Shown here in pieces: positions 33,350 to 45,121 of a DNA stretch of 64,000 nt. Source of the stretch: Chimonanthus salicifolius (lineage: Eukaryota; Streptophyta; Magnoliopsida; Laurales; Calycanthaceae); assembly GCA_013350335.1 (NCBI GenBank), contig CM023538.1:49314695-49378694 (forward strand). Direction: 5' to 3'. The translations under genes and the position numbers were made by a program. Position 1 is the first letter of the stretch, and each line of letters begins with the position of its first letter. The notes below the pieces were generated by a model. It was not told the DNA's origin. It ran no database searches and saw only the letters and a program-made list of their open reading frames with translations.

Positions 33350-34345
33350 GGCCGGCCATATACACATTCGATTTTTCTTTCTCTATACACCTAATTTTCA
33401 TTTTTTGATAGCAAATTACCATTTTGCCCTTCCATTTTTTTCATCTGGACGAATAAACAGTTCATTTTACGTTTGTTTAGATGATCAGAAGTCTGAACGA
33501 ACGATTCTATTCTATATGAAATTGTCCGAACGAATGGGTTGTGTAAAGGGATTTTCAAAAGAGGTTGTTTCTCGACCGATTTTTACAAACAAGGTATCAA
33601 AATTCATCTACTCTGAACTTTATGAACTTCGAGACTGATTTTAGGTGAAAAAGGTATAGTTTCGGACTTAAAAAATCGTACCCAAAGAATTAACGTAAAA
33701 ATGGTATTCTCTCTTAATTATTTGGGTACGATTTTTGAAGCTCAAAACTATACCCTTTTCACTTAAAATTAGTTCCGGGGTTCATAAATTCAGAGTAGAT
33801 GAATTTTGATTCATTGTTTGTAAAAATAAGTTGATAAACCGCCTCGTTTGAAAACCCAAACAAAACGTGCAAAAGTTATAGTTGGCAGGGAGGCCGTTTC
33901 TCGACCGATTTTTAAAAAGAAGATATCGAAATTCATCTAATCTGAATTTTATGAACTCGGGGACTAATTTTAAGTGAAAATAATATAGTTTTGGGTTTCA
34001 AAAATTGTACCCAAAGAATTAAGAGGGAATGCCATTTTTTTCTTAATTCTTTGGGTACAATTTTGAAGCCAAAACTATACTCTTTTCACTTAAAATCAGT
34101 CCCGGAGTTCATAAAATTTAGACTAAATGAATTTTGATATCTTATTTGTAAAAATCGGTCGACAAATGACCTCTTTTGAAAATCTCTCTTCACAAGCCCA
34201 TTCGTTCGGATGTTCTAATCGTCAGAACGAACAACTTGATGTTCGTTCGGATTATCAAAATATGGAAGGACAAAATGGTAATTTCACCATTTTTTTGAAA
34301 TCGGGTGTGTAGAGAAAGAAAAGTCGGGTGTCTATATGGCCGGCC
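33350..34345. mobile_element. Foldback Mutator-like element, 996 bp
   Basis: The ends are GGCCGGCCATATACAC and the inverted GTCTATATGGCCGGCC. Target duplications are perfect and 9 bp long, AAAAGGAAA (33341-33349 and 34346-34354), as expected for Mutator-like elements. The two arms of about 350 bp are reverse complements. A module of about 125 bp occurs four times in alternating orientation: plus 33571-33693, minus 33714-33840, plus 33900-34021 and minus 34042-34163. No coding capacity is present, so it must rely on a transposase from elsewhere. Confidence 0.92.
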
Positions 34346-34399
34346 AAAAGGAAATACCCAGCAAGGTCAGAAGTCTGAACGACAGTGAGAGAAGGGATA

Positions 34400-34970
34400 A
34401 GCTACGGAGGACCGAAGTTCCAGATCAGACGTCCATTACTAAGATGAGTTTGGAAATTGTAATGCTTTTTTATTTGTTTCTTTAATTGTTTTATTTTTTA
34501 TTTTTACTTTGAGTTGGAGAAGGCCTATAAATTCATTGTTTTGGCCAATAGTTTTTAAAGTTCAGTAAGTTGAATGAAATTATTTTTGCTTTGAGCAAAG
34601 TTTTAAAGTCTCCCTGAATCGAGGTGAGTTCTTGTTTATGTTTCTTTTAATTTAATTTGGATTTGTGTTTTGAATTAAATATAATCTAATTATTTAGGTT
34701 TGAAATTTTGCATGGTGAATTTAATGGTCATGTCATGCAATTTTCCCTTTATTGATTAAATTTTAATTCCGTATCCAAATTGATTTTACGAAGGTTCAAT
34801 GTTTTCCAAATCTAATTTGTGTCGGATTTAATTTTCATTCATGAAATTTTTCATTGCATTTGGAATAACAATTCCACTATCGTTGAAAATTCGATTAAAC
34901 ACTTAATTTCTTTTGTGAGTTGATTTCACCAACTATTCTATTGAAATTTGTGTCAGATTTCTTTTCATGA
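34400..34970 (+). repeat. Dispersed repeat, copy 1 (LTR/leader-like)
   Basis: From about 34560 on, this matches the reverse complement of 39960-40400. Shared words include GAGGTGAGTTCTT, TTTTGCATGGTGAATTT and ATTGCATTTGGAATA. A TATA-like GGCCTATAAATTC precedes it near 34520. This suggests the R/leader end of an unidentified LTR element. Confidence 0.55.
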
Positions 34971-34975
34971 GTCTG

Positions 34976-37844
34976 TGTAATGACCTGTTATAATATTTTT
35001 GGGTTTTAGTGAGATACGTGGGTACTCGAGTCGGTTTTTGGTGGTTTGGTATTAGAGGGTAATATGTGGGCTCACTAGAGAGCCTTGGTTTGCACCATTT
35101 TGAGATCGGGAGCTCAAGTGGCATTTTCATGATTAAGTTCAAGTTGTGCTTTATCATGTTAAAATTTTTGAAAATGTACCCAAAAAATTACAATTGATTG
35201 TTAGACCCCCCAAATGTTAGCGCACACCTCTACCTCAATTAGATACACATAAGAAAAATAGAAGTCCACGCTTGTCCAATGTGAAAGTCATCTATTTGAT
35301 TTTCTAAGTATTTTCAAAATTTATGTAAAATATAAAATGATTTATTAAAATTATATCCTGAACTCGGTTTTGAATGAGATTTCACCGACCAAGTTTGGTT
35401 CTTAACGAACAGTTTAAGAAAAGCAACTCAAACTGTCTTTGATGTAAAAAACAATGTTTTGTAAACAACCCATTTCAAGACGTCTTGACCCGACTCGTGG
35501 CGATCCTTTTTTAAGGGTACAAAGCCCTAGGCTTTCCCAATTGCCCAGAATCGCTACTTTTGTCGAAAGAGAGAACGCAACAACCTTTGCGGCCACCCCT
35601 CATTCTTCTTCTTCTTCCCTTGACCATTCTTCCTTCTTCTTCTTCTTCTTCTTCATCCTTCTTCCTCTTTCCTCTGATTTCGGACGACAGATGGCACAAG
35701 AGAACCATTGTCATTGATTTCTTCGAAGATTTCGTGAGTTTCAACGCCATTTTCTAGGTATTACCCCTTATCATCCCTCATTTCCTTTAGTTTTGGGTTT
35801 TGAAATGATTTTTCTCAAGTTTGAGGGTTTTCTAAAAAGGTTTAATGGATTCAAGTTTGAGAAACTGTCCTAATGTTTCAAAGAAAACGTTTTGATTTTC
35901 TCAGATTTTGCCAAGGATTTCTCGGATTTAGCGCTTGGTTTCTCTGCTTTTTCTCCAATATTGTGTATTTCTACATTTGATCGATTCACCGGTCTATGCG
36001 AAACTACCGAGCATTGGTCTTAGTTAAGAGTGGCTCGCCAGTTTGTAACTGTGCAGAAAGGTTTTAGTCTTTGTTTAGGATTAGGTCGCTAGTCCTCTGT
36101 CACCGGCTAGCCGGTCCGTGATGAGCAGGTCGCCGCTCCACCTAGCGGCTCACCGCTCCTCAAGGTACTCGCATTGAGCGGCTCGCTTGTCCTTGTACCG
36201 ACTCACCAATCCCTTCGAGCTGCTATTTCCAGTGGGTCGCTGGTCCATTTTAGCGGACATCCGCACCCAGAGTGGATCGCCGGTCTGTTAGAACCGCTCT
36301 CCGGTCTTGACCAATTTGCGATTTCTGAGTTTTTGACCTTGTTCCCGCGCTGCCTTTCTTTCGTAGAGCTTCACATGGACTTTTAGGACCTCTGGATCAC
36401 TGCACTGCTTCTACACCTAGGTGAGGAAACTTATTACACTGTTTGAGCATGCATTTACGTATTTTACATCCTTACCTTTTGGACATTAAGAGATTTGATT
36501 GGGACCCTTTTATAAATTAAGCCCCTCAGTAAAGGAACCATTGTAATGAACCATTGGCAACGGATCCATTTCGGTGTACTCATGTCAATTATATGTGATA
36601 CCATTGTGCATCTCGTGCTAATGTAGATTGTTAATTGTTATGTGAAATGAATGATGTTATATTGGTTTGCGATTGGTTGATAACAAGTTGAATGCTTGTA
36701 GATAGCATTTGATGTTACTATGATTACATATGGTTGTTGGAGATAGAGAAATGTATGTTAGACAACAAACGATGTATGCTTTTGTTCAGTCATGTGATAA
36801 GCGTAGAGTATTGCTTAAATTAATGGATTATGTTTATCTTGGCATGGGCATAACCATTGCACCATGTATAGATGTAGGTGGTATGCATGGGGTGCGATAA
36901 ACAACGGACCGTTGTACCATTGGGTGTGTACTTACGGTCACACCAGGTGTTGGAATCTTTTCCCTAGGATGGGTTGGATTTCTTGTGTATAGTGATGTGA
37001 CTGATAGTTGATAGAAGGACTTCCCTGTTAAGTTTCGTGTGGTTGAGGTCCCCATGGTGGATTTAGACTTCCTCGTTACGTTTCGTGTGGTTGAAGCTCT
37101 TTCCTTAGAATTTGACTTCCCAGGGTATAGTCCTTGTGGTTGAGGTTCCTATCTTGGCTTTGGTCTTCCTCGACACGACCCGTGTGGTTGAGGTCGTTAT
37201 TATTGATGCCTCCTGACCACCAAATAAGTGAGGGCGTACGAGGCCACCTCGGCATTGGTTGGAAGATGAGGTAAGAGAGAGACTAGTTTGTAGTTGTTGG
37301 TCCTTGAGTGACGACTAAACTGTCAGAGGTCCTGGCACCTCCTGTGGAGGCGATGCCTTGGGTTGGTCCTATGGTGCATTTCTGATTGAGTGGTTGAGCG
37401 ATCATGCATGTAGGCATCTTCATCATTAAGTTGTTCATGCAGTTGTATATGTGGTGTGTTATGATAGTATTTGATATATGATTTATTCTCTTGTTGGGCT
37501 GGTTGAGTTCACTCCCTTATCTTTTTGGCAATCCGAAGTCGGAGGTGTCGAGCAGACCCCCTCAAGCAGGAGACGGGAGCAGAGTTGTAGCTTTAGTTAC
37601 TTGATATTTATGTTTTAGTTTGAGAGAACTATGTTGTATTTGAATTATTTTCACATGTTTGTTTGGATGACTATAGTAAGTTTGCATTCATTTTATATTA
37701 TATATGTCTTCGAGATCATGTTGTGGGTTTGAGTTGAACAGGAGGGGAGTTGCCTTGTTAAAAAAAATTGACTCGAGTTTTTGTTTTGGAGACTTTGAGA
37801 GTTATTTTAGAGATAACACGTCTGTAGCAGGTCAAGGTGTTATA
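34976..37844 (+). mobile_element. Solo LTR, Ty3-gypsy type, 2869 bp
   Basis: It starts TGTAATGACCTG and ends GGTGTTATA (an aged GTTACA). The target duplication is GTCTG (34971-34975) and GTTTG (37845-37849), one transition apart. The pattern matches other large LTRs: an AGTGGCATTTTCATGATT word near the start, a (TTC)n UTR-like stretch at 35590-35660, a tandem array at 37018-37200, and GGGCTGGTTGAGTTCACTCC near 37497. No gene is inside; the small frames in the TTC run are artefacts. Confidence 0.86.
37018..37200. repeat. Minisatellite inside LTR, about 48-bp unit, four copies
   Basis: GACTTCC/GTCTTCC words at about 37018, 37066, 37113 and 37163 are each followed by a GTGTGGTTGAGG-like word. 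Confidence 0.8.
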
Positions 37845-37849
37845 GTTTG

Positions 37850-39960
37850 AGCGAATTGAGAGAGCATCTTTTGCGGTTTCTTTCATTGAAATCCATGATT
37901 CGAATGGACAAATTTAGATCTAAATTTTAGTCCTTCAAAAAATCACAAAACCCCAAAATAATATTTACATCAGTCATATACCTTAAAATTCTAAAGGGCT
38001 GAAAATTGTTTTTCGACCCCTCTCCCTAGGAGAGTTCATTCCCACACTTCTTGTGGAAAATGACCAAACTGCATAAACCATTTTTCCTGAAAAAGGTTCG
38101 CATAGAGTAATAAAAAATAATTTTAACATAAAAATTATTTTCTATTTTTACATAAAAATATCATACATGCCCTTAATATTTTAATCTATAAAAAGTGCCT
38201 CAAATGCTTTATGACAAAAAATAAGATAATTTGCATTTTGTCACAACTCACTATTAGTCATTTCATATGCAGACGGCGGACTCTCCAAGTCTTCGGAGCA
38301 ACAATTCGTAATAGAGTTTGATTTGCATATCATTTTCAAAGCTATAAGAGGGAATAGATATCGTTAGTATCATTTTATAATGTCGTTATTTATCAAAAAG
38401 GAAAAAGAAAAATACATATAAAGACTATATTTGGATACCGGTAGTTTTTATAATAAATTACATCAAATTTTCTTTTCTATACACATGCTATACTGTAACA
38501 AGTGTTTTTTATCCTAATTCTGTGTTCATATCATTAGTCCAACATTAATATCATGTATGACATAGAAGACAAAAGGTTACATTTAGATGGAAAGTAAGTT
38601 GGGAGACTACCATTTGGTATAGGTCTCTTTAAGATATGTGTTGGTATGTCATTCAATTCTAATCATCGTCATTGTCATTATTATAATTATTAATTTTATT
38701 ATAATTAAAAATTTCTAAAAATTAAAAAGATTATGTGACAATATTTTTTTTTAGTGTGCATCAGACTATCAGCCTCCATTTATTGAGATATTAACTAAAT
38801 ATGAGAGAGAGAGAGTATGTTGGTTCATTCAGTTCTATTTGTCATCATTATCATCATATGTACTTATTCATTATGATTCAAATAATTTAAAAATAAAGTA
38901 TCTATAAATTTAGAAAATATTAGATTAACATAAAAAATGTATTTTTTAAGTGTGTGTCGGCCTCCATTTATGGAAATATTGATTAAATGAGAGTCAAAGA
39001 GAGAGACTCAAGTTGAAATTTTGTTTTTTAATTACTATATTATGAAATGGAGAGATTAGTTGTTGCTATTGAAGTACACTTACATTACGACGGCAAATTT
39101 TTCAACATGACGAAAAATGTTGCTATTGCTTGTTTGCTATGTAGAAAGCTTTTTCAGGGTTTTCAGTACAGATACCTGAGTCAAAGACAAAATAATATTA
39201 CCGTGAAAATGAAGATAGCTCAAGGAACATCCAAATTTTTTGAATAAACCATCCCAATAATAACTTATATAAATTTGTATTTTTAATGACTTTTGGTCTA
39301 ATGATGAACCTTTGAAATAAGGGGTTACTTATAAATTAATCATGTAATAAAAGCAAGTTTATTTAATTCCATGTTCTTATCAGTGCAAATGATACATGCA
39401 AACGAAAATATTTTAAACTTAAATCTTGGGGGAAACTGGTAACAAAAATACCAATTAGACAATTTTTACCAAGATTTGATATTGAGACCGTTATTTAAAT
39501 GAGTCTTGGGCTACATATATTTGGCTATGATGAAAGGAGGACCATATGAGTTAGGTATTTATGAAATCTCGATCTCATCATCATATCCTATGATTTTAAT
39601 TTTTAAAATTCAATGACTTATATTTATTTAAACTTTAAATACCAACATTACATAGCTTTGATGATCAACTGTAGTGAAACTTTACGCACTCCTATATGTA
39701 ATTACCTATAGTTTTACAATGCACTAAAGGTCTATAGTCCAATTGATAGACAGTATTGTTGGAGAGTTTCTTTTAGAAAGTCTCTCTACCCAAACACAAA
39801 TGATAACATATCGTGATATTCTCATATAAGAATAAAATTACTACTACAATGATGTAGATGCAGACGCAGATATATAATGTTTTGTTTTTTGTGTTTTTAA
39901 GGCAAAATTTTAGATCTGGGTTTTGAATCCCAAATCAAAGATTTTAATGATGGGTCTTCT
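37850..39960. other. AT-rich gene-free sequence
   Basis: I see no family-level similarity, element ends or RNA gene here. A few GA-repeat patches (near 38805 and 38998) occur. Confidence 0.45.
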
Positions 39961-40400
39961 CTCGATGAGATGGTAGTAATTTCGTTAGGATGGTTGGCGG
40001 AATCAATTCACTAATGAAATTAGGTGTTCGATCGAATGCCAAAGCGAATGTAGAATGTACATTCCAAATGCAATGATTCATGCAATTGAATGTAAATTAG
40101 AAATCAGTTGCATGAATGGAACTTAAATCCAACACTAATTTGTATTGTCAAACAGAACCTTCTTAACTTCATTTGAATATAGAATTAAATTCAATTAATA
40201 ATTGGGAAAGCAAGACTTGAACCATGAAATTCACCATGCAAAATCAAACCAATATTTAAAGGAAAATTAATTCTAACATATGCACAAATTAAAATTAAGA
40301 ACCAAATCAAAGAACTCACCTCAATCGTAGAGAGACCTTCAAACAAAGCTGAAAGCTTCGAATTTAATTCAAACTAAATTTTGGTGTGTTCACAATTGGT
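39960..40400 (-). repeat. Dispersed repeat, copy 2, inverted relative to 34560-34970
   Basis: The reverse complement shares the GATTGAGGTGAGTTCTTTG start, TTTTGCATGGTGAATTTCA and ATTGCATTTGGAATG words with copy 1, in the same order. On the minus strand a TTATAA word near 40700 could be its promoter, now cut by the solo LTR at 40676. Confidence 0.55.
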
Positions 40401-40675
40401 AGCCTAGCACTAAATTTACATGCCTTATTCCGAAAGAAATAAAGAAAGTAATCCAAATTTGGAATTAAAGAAAAAGGGGAAAGTTCTCTAAGTTTTTGCG
40501 CCGCGCCAGTTGTTCACATCGCACTGATCAGACAATTCTAGCATTATTGTCAGATGACATCCGAAGATGGTCCGATTCTCTCGTAGGTGATCCGCTGACG
40601 TTCGAGACTTTTCTTCAGATCGTTTTGTAGAGACTTGATTTTCTGTACAGTCGAACATCTCTCTGTCGGACGTCT

Positions 40676-42803
40676 TGTAGTGATCCGACTTTGAAGTTAT
40701 AAATCATTTAGAGAAAATGAACCTTTCAACAAGTGAGAATGGGGCTCGTGTGTGGGAGTGTATTTGGAACCTCACCGTGAAACCCATGGAACTCAATAGG
40801 AATGTGGAAAAATTTTTGCTGTCAGGTTCAAGGACTTGAGCAAGCCCTCGAAGGCTCGAAGCGGCTGTCAGAGTCTAAAAATGTTTACAGTCAAAAGGTC
40901 CCAAAATCTACTCTCGAGTTCGATTACTTGAGGAAGTCCTCGAAGGCTCAAGCCAGGGTTCGATGGTTCGATCAGGGAGAGTTTACAAAAAAAAAGCCAG
41001 GATTTTTGTCTTGGTTTCGAGCACTAAGCGGAGGCTCGACGGCCTGAGCTCAAGGAATACTTAGAGTCCTCGAAGCGGAGACGGGGTCAATTATATTTAA
41101 GCCCCATTTCTCCCACTCATCTAATCCCCACGGGTGATGGTTCTTCAGCACAAACTCACCCTTTTTCTCCCTCTTAGCCTCATATTTGGCCTTTACATGT
41201 ATTGGATTAGTGTGGGTCCCACTGTAAGCTCCTCTTCTCCTACAGCTTCTCCTCCCCAAAAGTAAATTTGCTACTCTTTTTTTTAAAAAAAAAATAAAAA
41301 TATAAATATCGGCTGATATTTATCCGATATAGTCAAATATTGGCCGAGATATCAACTTGGAGCCACAATGATATTTGTTTTTTTTTTTATAAGAAATCGG
41401 GCGAGATTTTGGCCATATCATCTGCTATCCTCTAGTCAACCCATATTCAATGTCGATTATGAAATGTATGAATTAGCATGAAGTTACTATGTATGTCATG
41501 GTTGGGAAATTGTCAGGTCGTGGAGACATGCTCATATGTATATACACATTGACATGTATTACTCACTTGGATGCATTGCTGACACATGTTTGACTTTGGG
41601 GTGCGTCAACATGGGGATGGGTAGGCGTATGCATGAGTATGGGCATGACCTAATGAGTGCGTGCATTAGACATTGAATAAGGGCTAAGTAGGGGATGTGT
41701 GAGTAGGTGAATTTCCCCGACATGGATCCACTAGTGCCATGATGTGGACAGTATGAGTGAGACAGTATGAGTGAGGCTTGTTGTGGTCATGAGACTCTAG
41801 GAGTCCATAGACGACCACACGGGGGCATTGGCAATGTTGTGTGTGGCTTGGCGACATGGGCACCATGGATGAGTAAGTCCCTCACGGCTGTGTACCATGG
41901 ATGGGTAATCTCTCTCGAGTGCATGAGCACTGGAGGTGTTGGAAACGAACGGCAAGAGTTCAAGTATGAAGGGTGAGTAGCACGGGACGCACCTGGTAAG
42001 TTCGGGTCCGATCTGCCTAAGGAAAAAGCGTTGATCACTACGTGTGGAGCAGGACACACAAAGCGAGACGTATTATTCATGTGAGTTGTGCTTGACGCGC
42101 CTAGTAAGTCGGTGTCCTATGCATATCGGGGGTCATGGTGATTGTGTTGACACAACCACTTGTTGGTTGGTGTCCGTGGGCTTAGACCCTGGATTGGATG
42201 TAGATAACATGGCATGACACATAGTACATATTTTATTTCATACATGGACATGTGAGTGTGTGAGTGTGTAGCATGCATTTATTTTCTCACTGGGCTTGCA
42301 TGTGTTCATCCTTGCAATTTTAAGTGATATTGCGCTGTCGGAGTCTGAATGACCTATGGACGTGCTTAGGAGTTACATCGAGGACTAAATATTTTGTTAT
42401 TTTGCTGTTGACATGGACTGTATTCAAATGACATGTATTCTTTGAAACCATGTATATGTTTCTATTATGTACGAACTATGTTTAAGCTCATGGATTTATG
42501 TATGTGGACTTAAAAGAACCTTGGACTCTGCATATTTGTTTTAATTTGACAAAATTCCAGTATCCTGAATGGTCATAGAACATGGGAATGATGATGACGT
42601 GTGAAATATTGTCTCGAGGTCAATTTTAGTGGAGACTACTGAAATTTCAACAGAATCTCTAATGACCCGTATGGATTGGGAATTCGTGGGGACAGATAAC
42701 ACGTGTTTCCTATGTGCCTTTGGATAAATAGGAGTTAATTTAAATATTTTAAAAAATAAAATAAAATAAAATAGTCACATGTCCTAGGAGTTGAGGAGCG
42801 ACA
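40676..42803 (+). mobile_element. Solo LTR, second gypsy-type family, 2128 bp
   Basis: It starts TGTAGTGATCC and ends GGAGCGACA. The target duplication is CGTCT (40671-40675) and CGTCC (42804-42808), one transition apart. The U3 is rich in TCGAGG/CTCGAAG words, as in the LTR at 55110. The 3' part shares CTGAAATTTCAA with 61384 onward. A TATA-like ATTATATTTAAG lies at about 41091. No gene is inside. Confidence 0.78.
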
Positions 42804-42808
42804 CGTCC

Positions 42809-43507
42809 GATCCTTGTCCTTTGGAGATCCGATCCTTCCTGGGATGATATGATCAGTTATGGGGGAGATCTGTAGGTGCTCTGTTTTCATAGATCCATTT
42901 CTTTTGTTCTCCTTCTTGGCTTTCTTTCCTCCCTCTCTTTCTTTTGTCCCGTCGTTGTTGGTTGGGTTTCCATTTTTTGTGCTTTCTTATTTTCTTCCTT
43001 GTCAATCTGGGTGGGGTCTACAGTTGATGTGGCAATCTTTGGTGGGGCCCTCTCTTTCCTCCATTGATCCAAGCGTAAATTTCGAGTGCCATTTCATCGA
43101 TCCAGTCCAATCGGATTGGTTCATCATAGATCTGGTCCGAATCATACTCAATGTCCACATCATACAATATCATCCTTTACTTTAGAAATTTGAATGCCAA
43201 ACTCATGAAATAGCGCACATAATAGAGCATTGAGTTTATTAAAAGAATGCACAATATATCGGTGAGTTTATTAATAATTTATCTTCTAACTTAAAATAAA
43301 TCAATGCAAAACTGATATGGGCTAATTTTTTGTATATGGTTAATATAGAGAGACTTGCCTTCGTTCACAATAAGTAACATAATTATGAGTTATGATCCCA
43401 TGTAACAAATGCTATTTATTTTTCTGTATTCTTTCATAATTTTGTTGATGAATACATGATGCAGCTGTTGATAATATGATCAGGTAGCCAAGGAGAGGAA
43501 GATAAAC
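42809..43507. other. Spacer without recognised gene
   Basis: A pyrimidine-rich stretch (42890-42990) gives open frames but no recognisable protein. It may be partly intron of the ankyrin pseudogene lying downstream of the exon at 43508 on the minus strand. Confidence 0.4.
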
Positions 43508-43653
43508 TCATATGAGTAGATGGTACGATCCATAAATCCAAGTGGGGTTCCACTTTTGAAGGCAGTGGGCTTCTTTGCGAGAATTGATAGAGGAGTTTCT
43601 CCAGCGTTATTCTTCTTAAATAGGATACGAGTGGAGCATGTGATAAGCCATTT
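43508..43653 (-). pseudogene. Ankyrin-repeat exon of PGG-domain family
   Basis: On the minus strand, after a pyrimidine-rich stretch ending TTTGGCAG, the sequence encodes NNAGETPLSILAKKPTAFK followed by SGTPLGFMDRTIYS. In PGG-domain ankyrin genes a GxTPLHxLAxKPxAFKSGxxLG block lies just upstream of the KRKH-containing exon. A GT donor (TATGAGTTTATC) follows. The strand and exon order are right for it to be the exon preceding 13290-12856. The alternative is a separate broken paralogue, because such genes are often clustered. No further 5' exon is visible up to 45117. Confidence 0.72.
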
Positions 43654-44490
43654 CTGCCAAACACATACAAATAAAGCAATAAACACATGTTGTTTCTCAA
43701 GAAAATCGAGAAGCAACATCGTTATGTTAATATAGTCTTGAAAAAAGAATATCAGCAGGAGAAAGGCGAAAGTATCAAATTTGGTTTACTTGTGGATGGA
43801 TAGGGCTGCATAATTCAAGAGCTCAGCTCACGTACGTAAGATTCACTGATAATGATGGTGATAAATTTATTGAAAGGTTTAAGTATAAATTTGTGACTCA
43901 GATATTTTTAAGTTTCAAGCCATTTTTTTTTTTAATCTGCAGTTAAGTTTTTTAGCTGTTGTACGATTCATTTTATTTTATTTTATTTTACTTTTACTCT
44001 TATTTTCTTATTTTCGAATGACTTCAAGATGTCCAGGGCCTTGAAAAATGATGATTTTTTTTTTATTAACTTTTTTGAGAGGGGCAAGATAATTTCGGGC
44101 TTGTTGTCGGGTTTATTGTGATCAAACGTTGTCACATCTATCAAGCTCGTGTCTCAAGCTCGAGTTCATACTAAAACTTTTCAGTGAAATGAGAGTGTAA
44201 TAAACTTATAGATTTTATAACTAAGTTCATTTGATCAATTTAACTGTGGATCCAATTATTTCACAAAATCAAACAAAATACATCTAAAAATTGTTGTTTT
44301 TTAAATTAATAAACCTTTAATTTTTAAAAATAATCATAATATCAGAAACAACACTATTTTAAATCATCCTTGTGCCATTTTAAATAATCCCATCCTTTAC
44401 TGTTAGGATGATACCATGTGATCATTTCTCATAAACTACTTTTGCTTTAATGAGCCTTGGCATAATAAGTTTGGAGCTTTTTGTCTAGTG
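43654..44490. other. AT-rich spacer, nothing recognised
   Basis: It contains a (TTTTA)n run near 43975-43992 and no coding signal. Confidence 0.4.
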
Positions 44491-44497
44491 GCATTAG

Positions 44498-44812
44498 ACT
44501 ATTGGTAGTGTCACCCATAACAATGTATATAAACTAATATATATTTAAATCATTCACATTATTAATACTTGTGGCACCTTCTTCTCAATGGATAACTTTT
44601 AAGAGTAAGTTCTACTTCAAAAATGTTAACATAGTTTTTTTTCATGGTATTAGAGCAAGAACGTGCATCAGTTGCACGCGAGGGAGGTTGTGAAGTTGCA
44701 AAATATCTCACATTGCCCTGGCGGAAAAACTAATGACTTTATATAATACTTGAGGCACCTTTCTCACAATAACTAGTTTTTTAGAGTGAATTCTACCTTA
44801 AGAATGTTAACA
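44498..44812 (+). mobile_element. Short TRIM-like element C
   Basis: Two related stretches end ATGTTAACA (44631 and 44812). They share words such as GGCACCTT, AGAGT and TTCTACTT/TTCTACCTT. ATGGTATTAGAGC (near 44644) follows the first, resembling a tRNA-Met primer site. A purine tract GCGAGGGAGG precedes the second copy, which starts TGTGAAG (44689). The first copy's start and the target duplication are uncertain. Confidence 0.5.
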
Positions 44813-45121
44813 TGGTTTTCTTCACTTTGTCATTTAATTCTAGAATTTACCTTCGAGTGCAATGTGCATTATCCAATATCCATTGTGAACTTGATGAAGG
44901 GAAAGGTAGTGTAAAAACCTTCCTTAGTCTACAGTAAAGAAATGGTCTAAATGAACTTTCGTTTGTAGTGGTTTCTGGCCAAAGATATTGCCTAACAATC
45001 TTTGGTAAAACATTTTTTACTCGAATCTATCTTGATCAAGATGAATTAAACCCACAAATGCAATACAAACTCAATTGAATAATAAAATAACTTCAAAGCA
45101 AGAAAGTAAGAAATTGCAATG

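Noticed and set aside
35454..35757. Frames with serine/leucine-rich runs
   Set aside because: They are produced by the (TTC)n tract inside the solo LTR 34976-37844.
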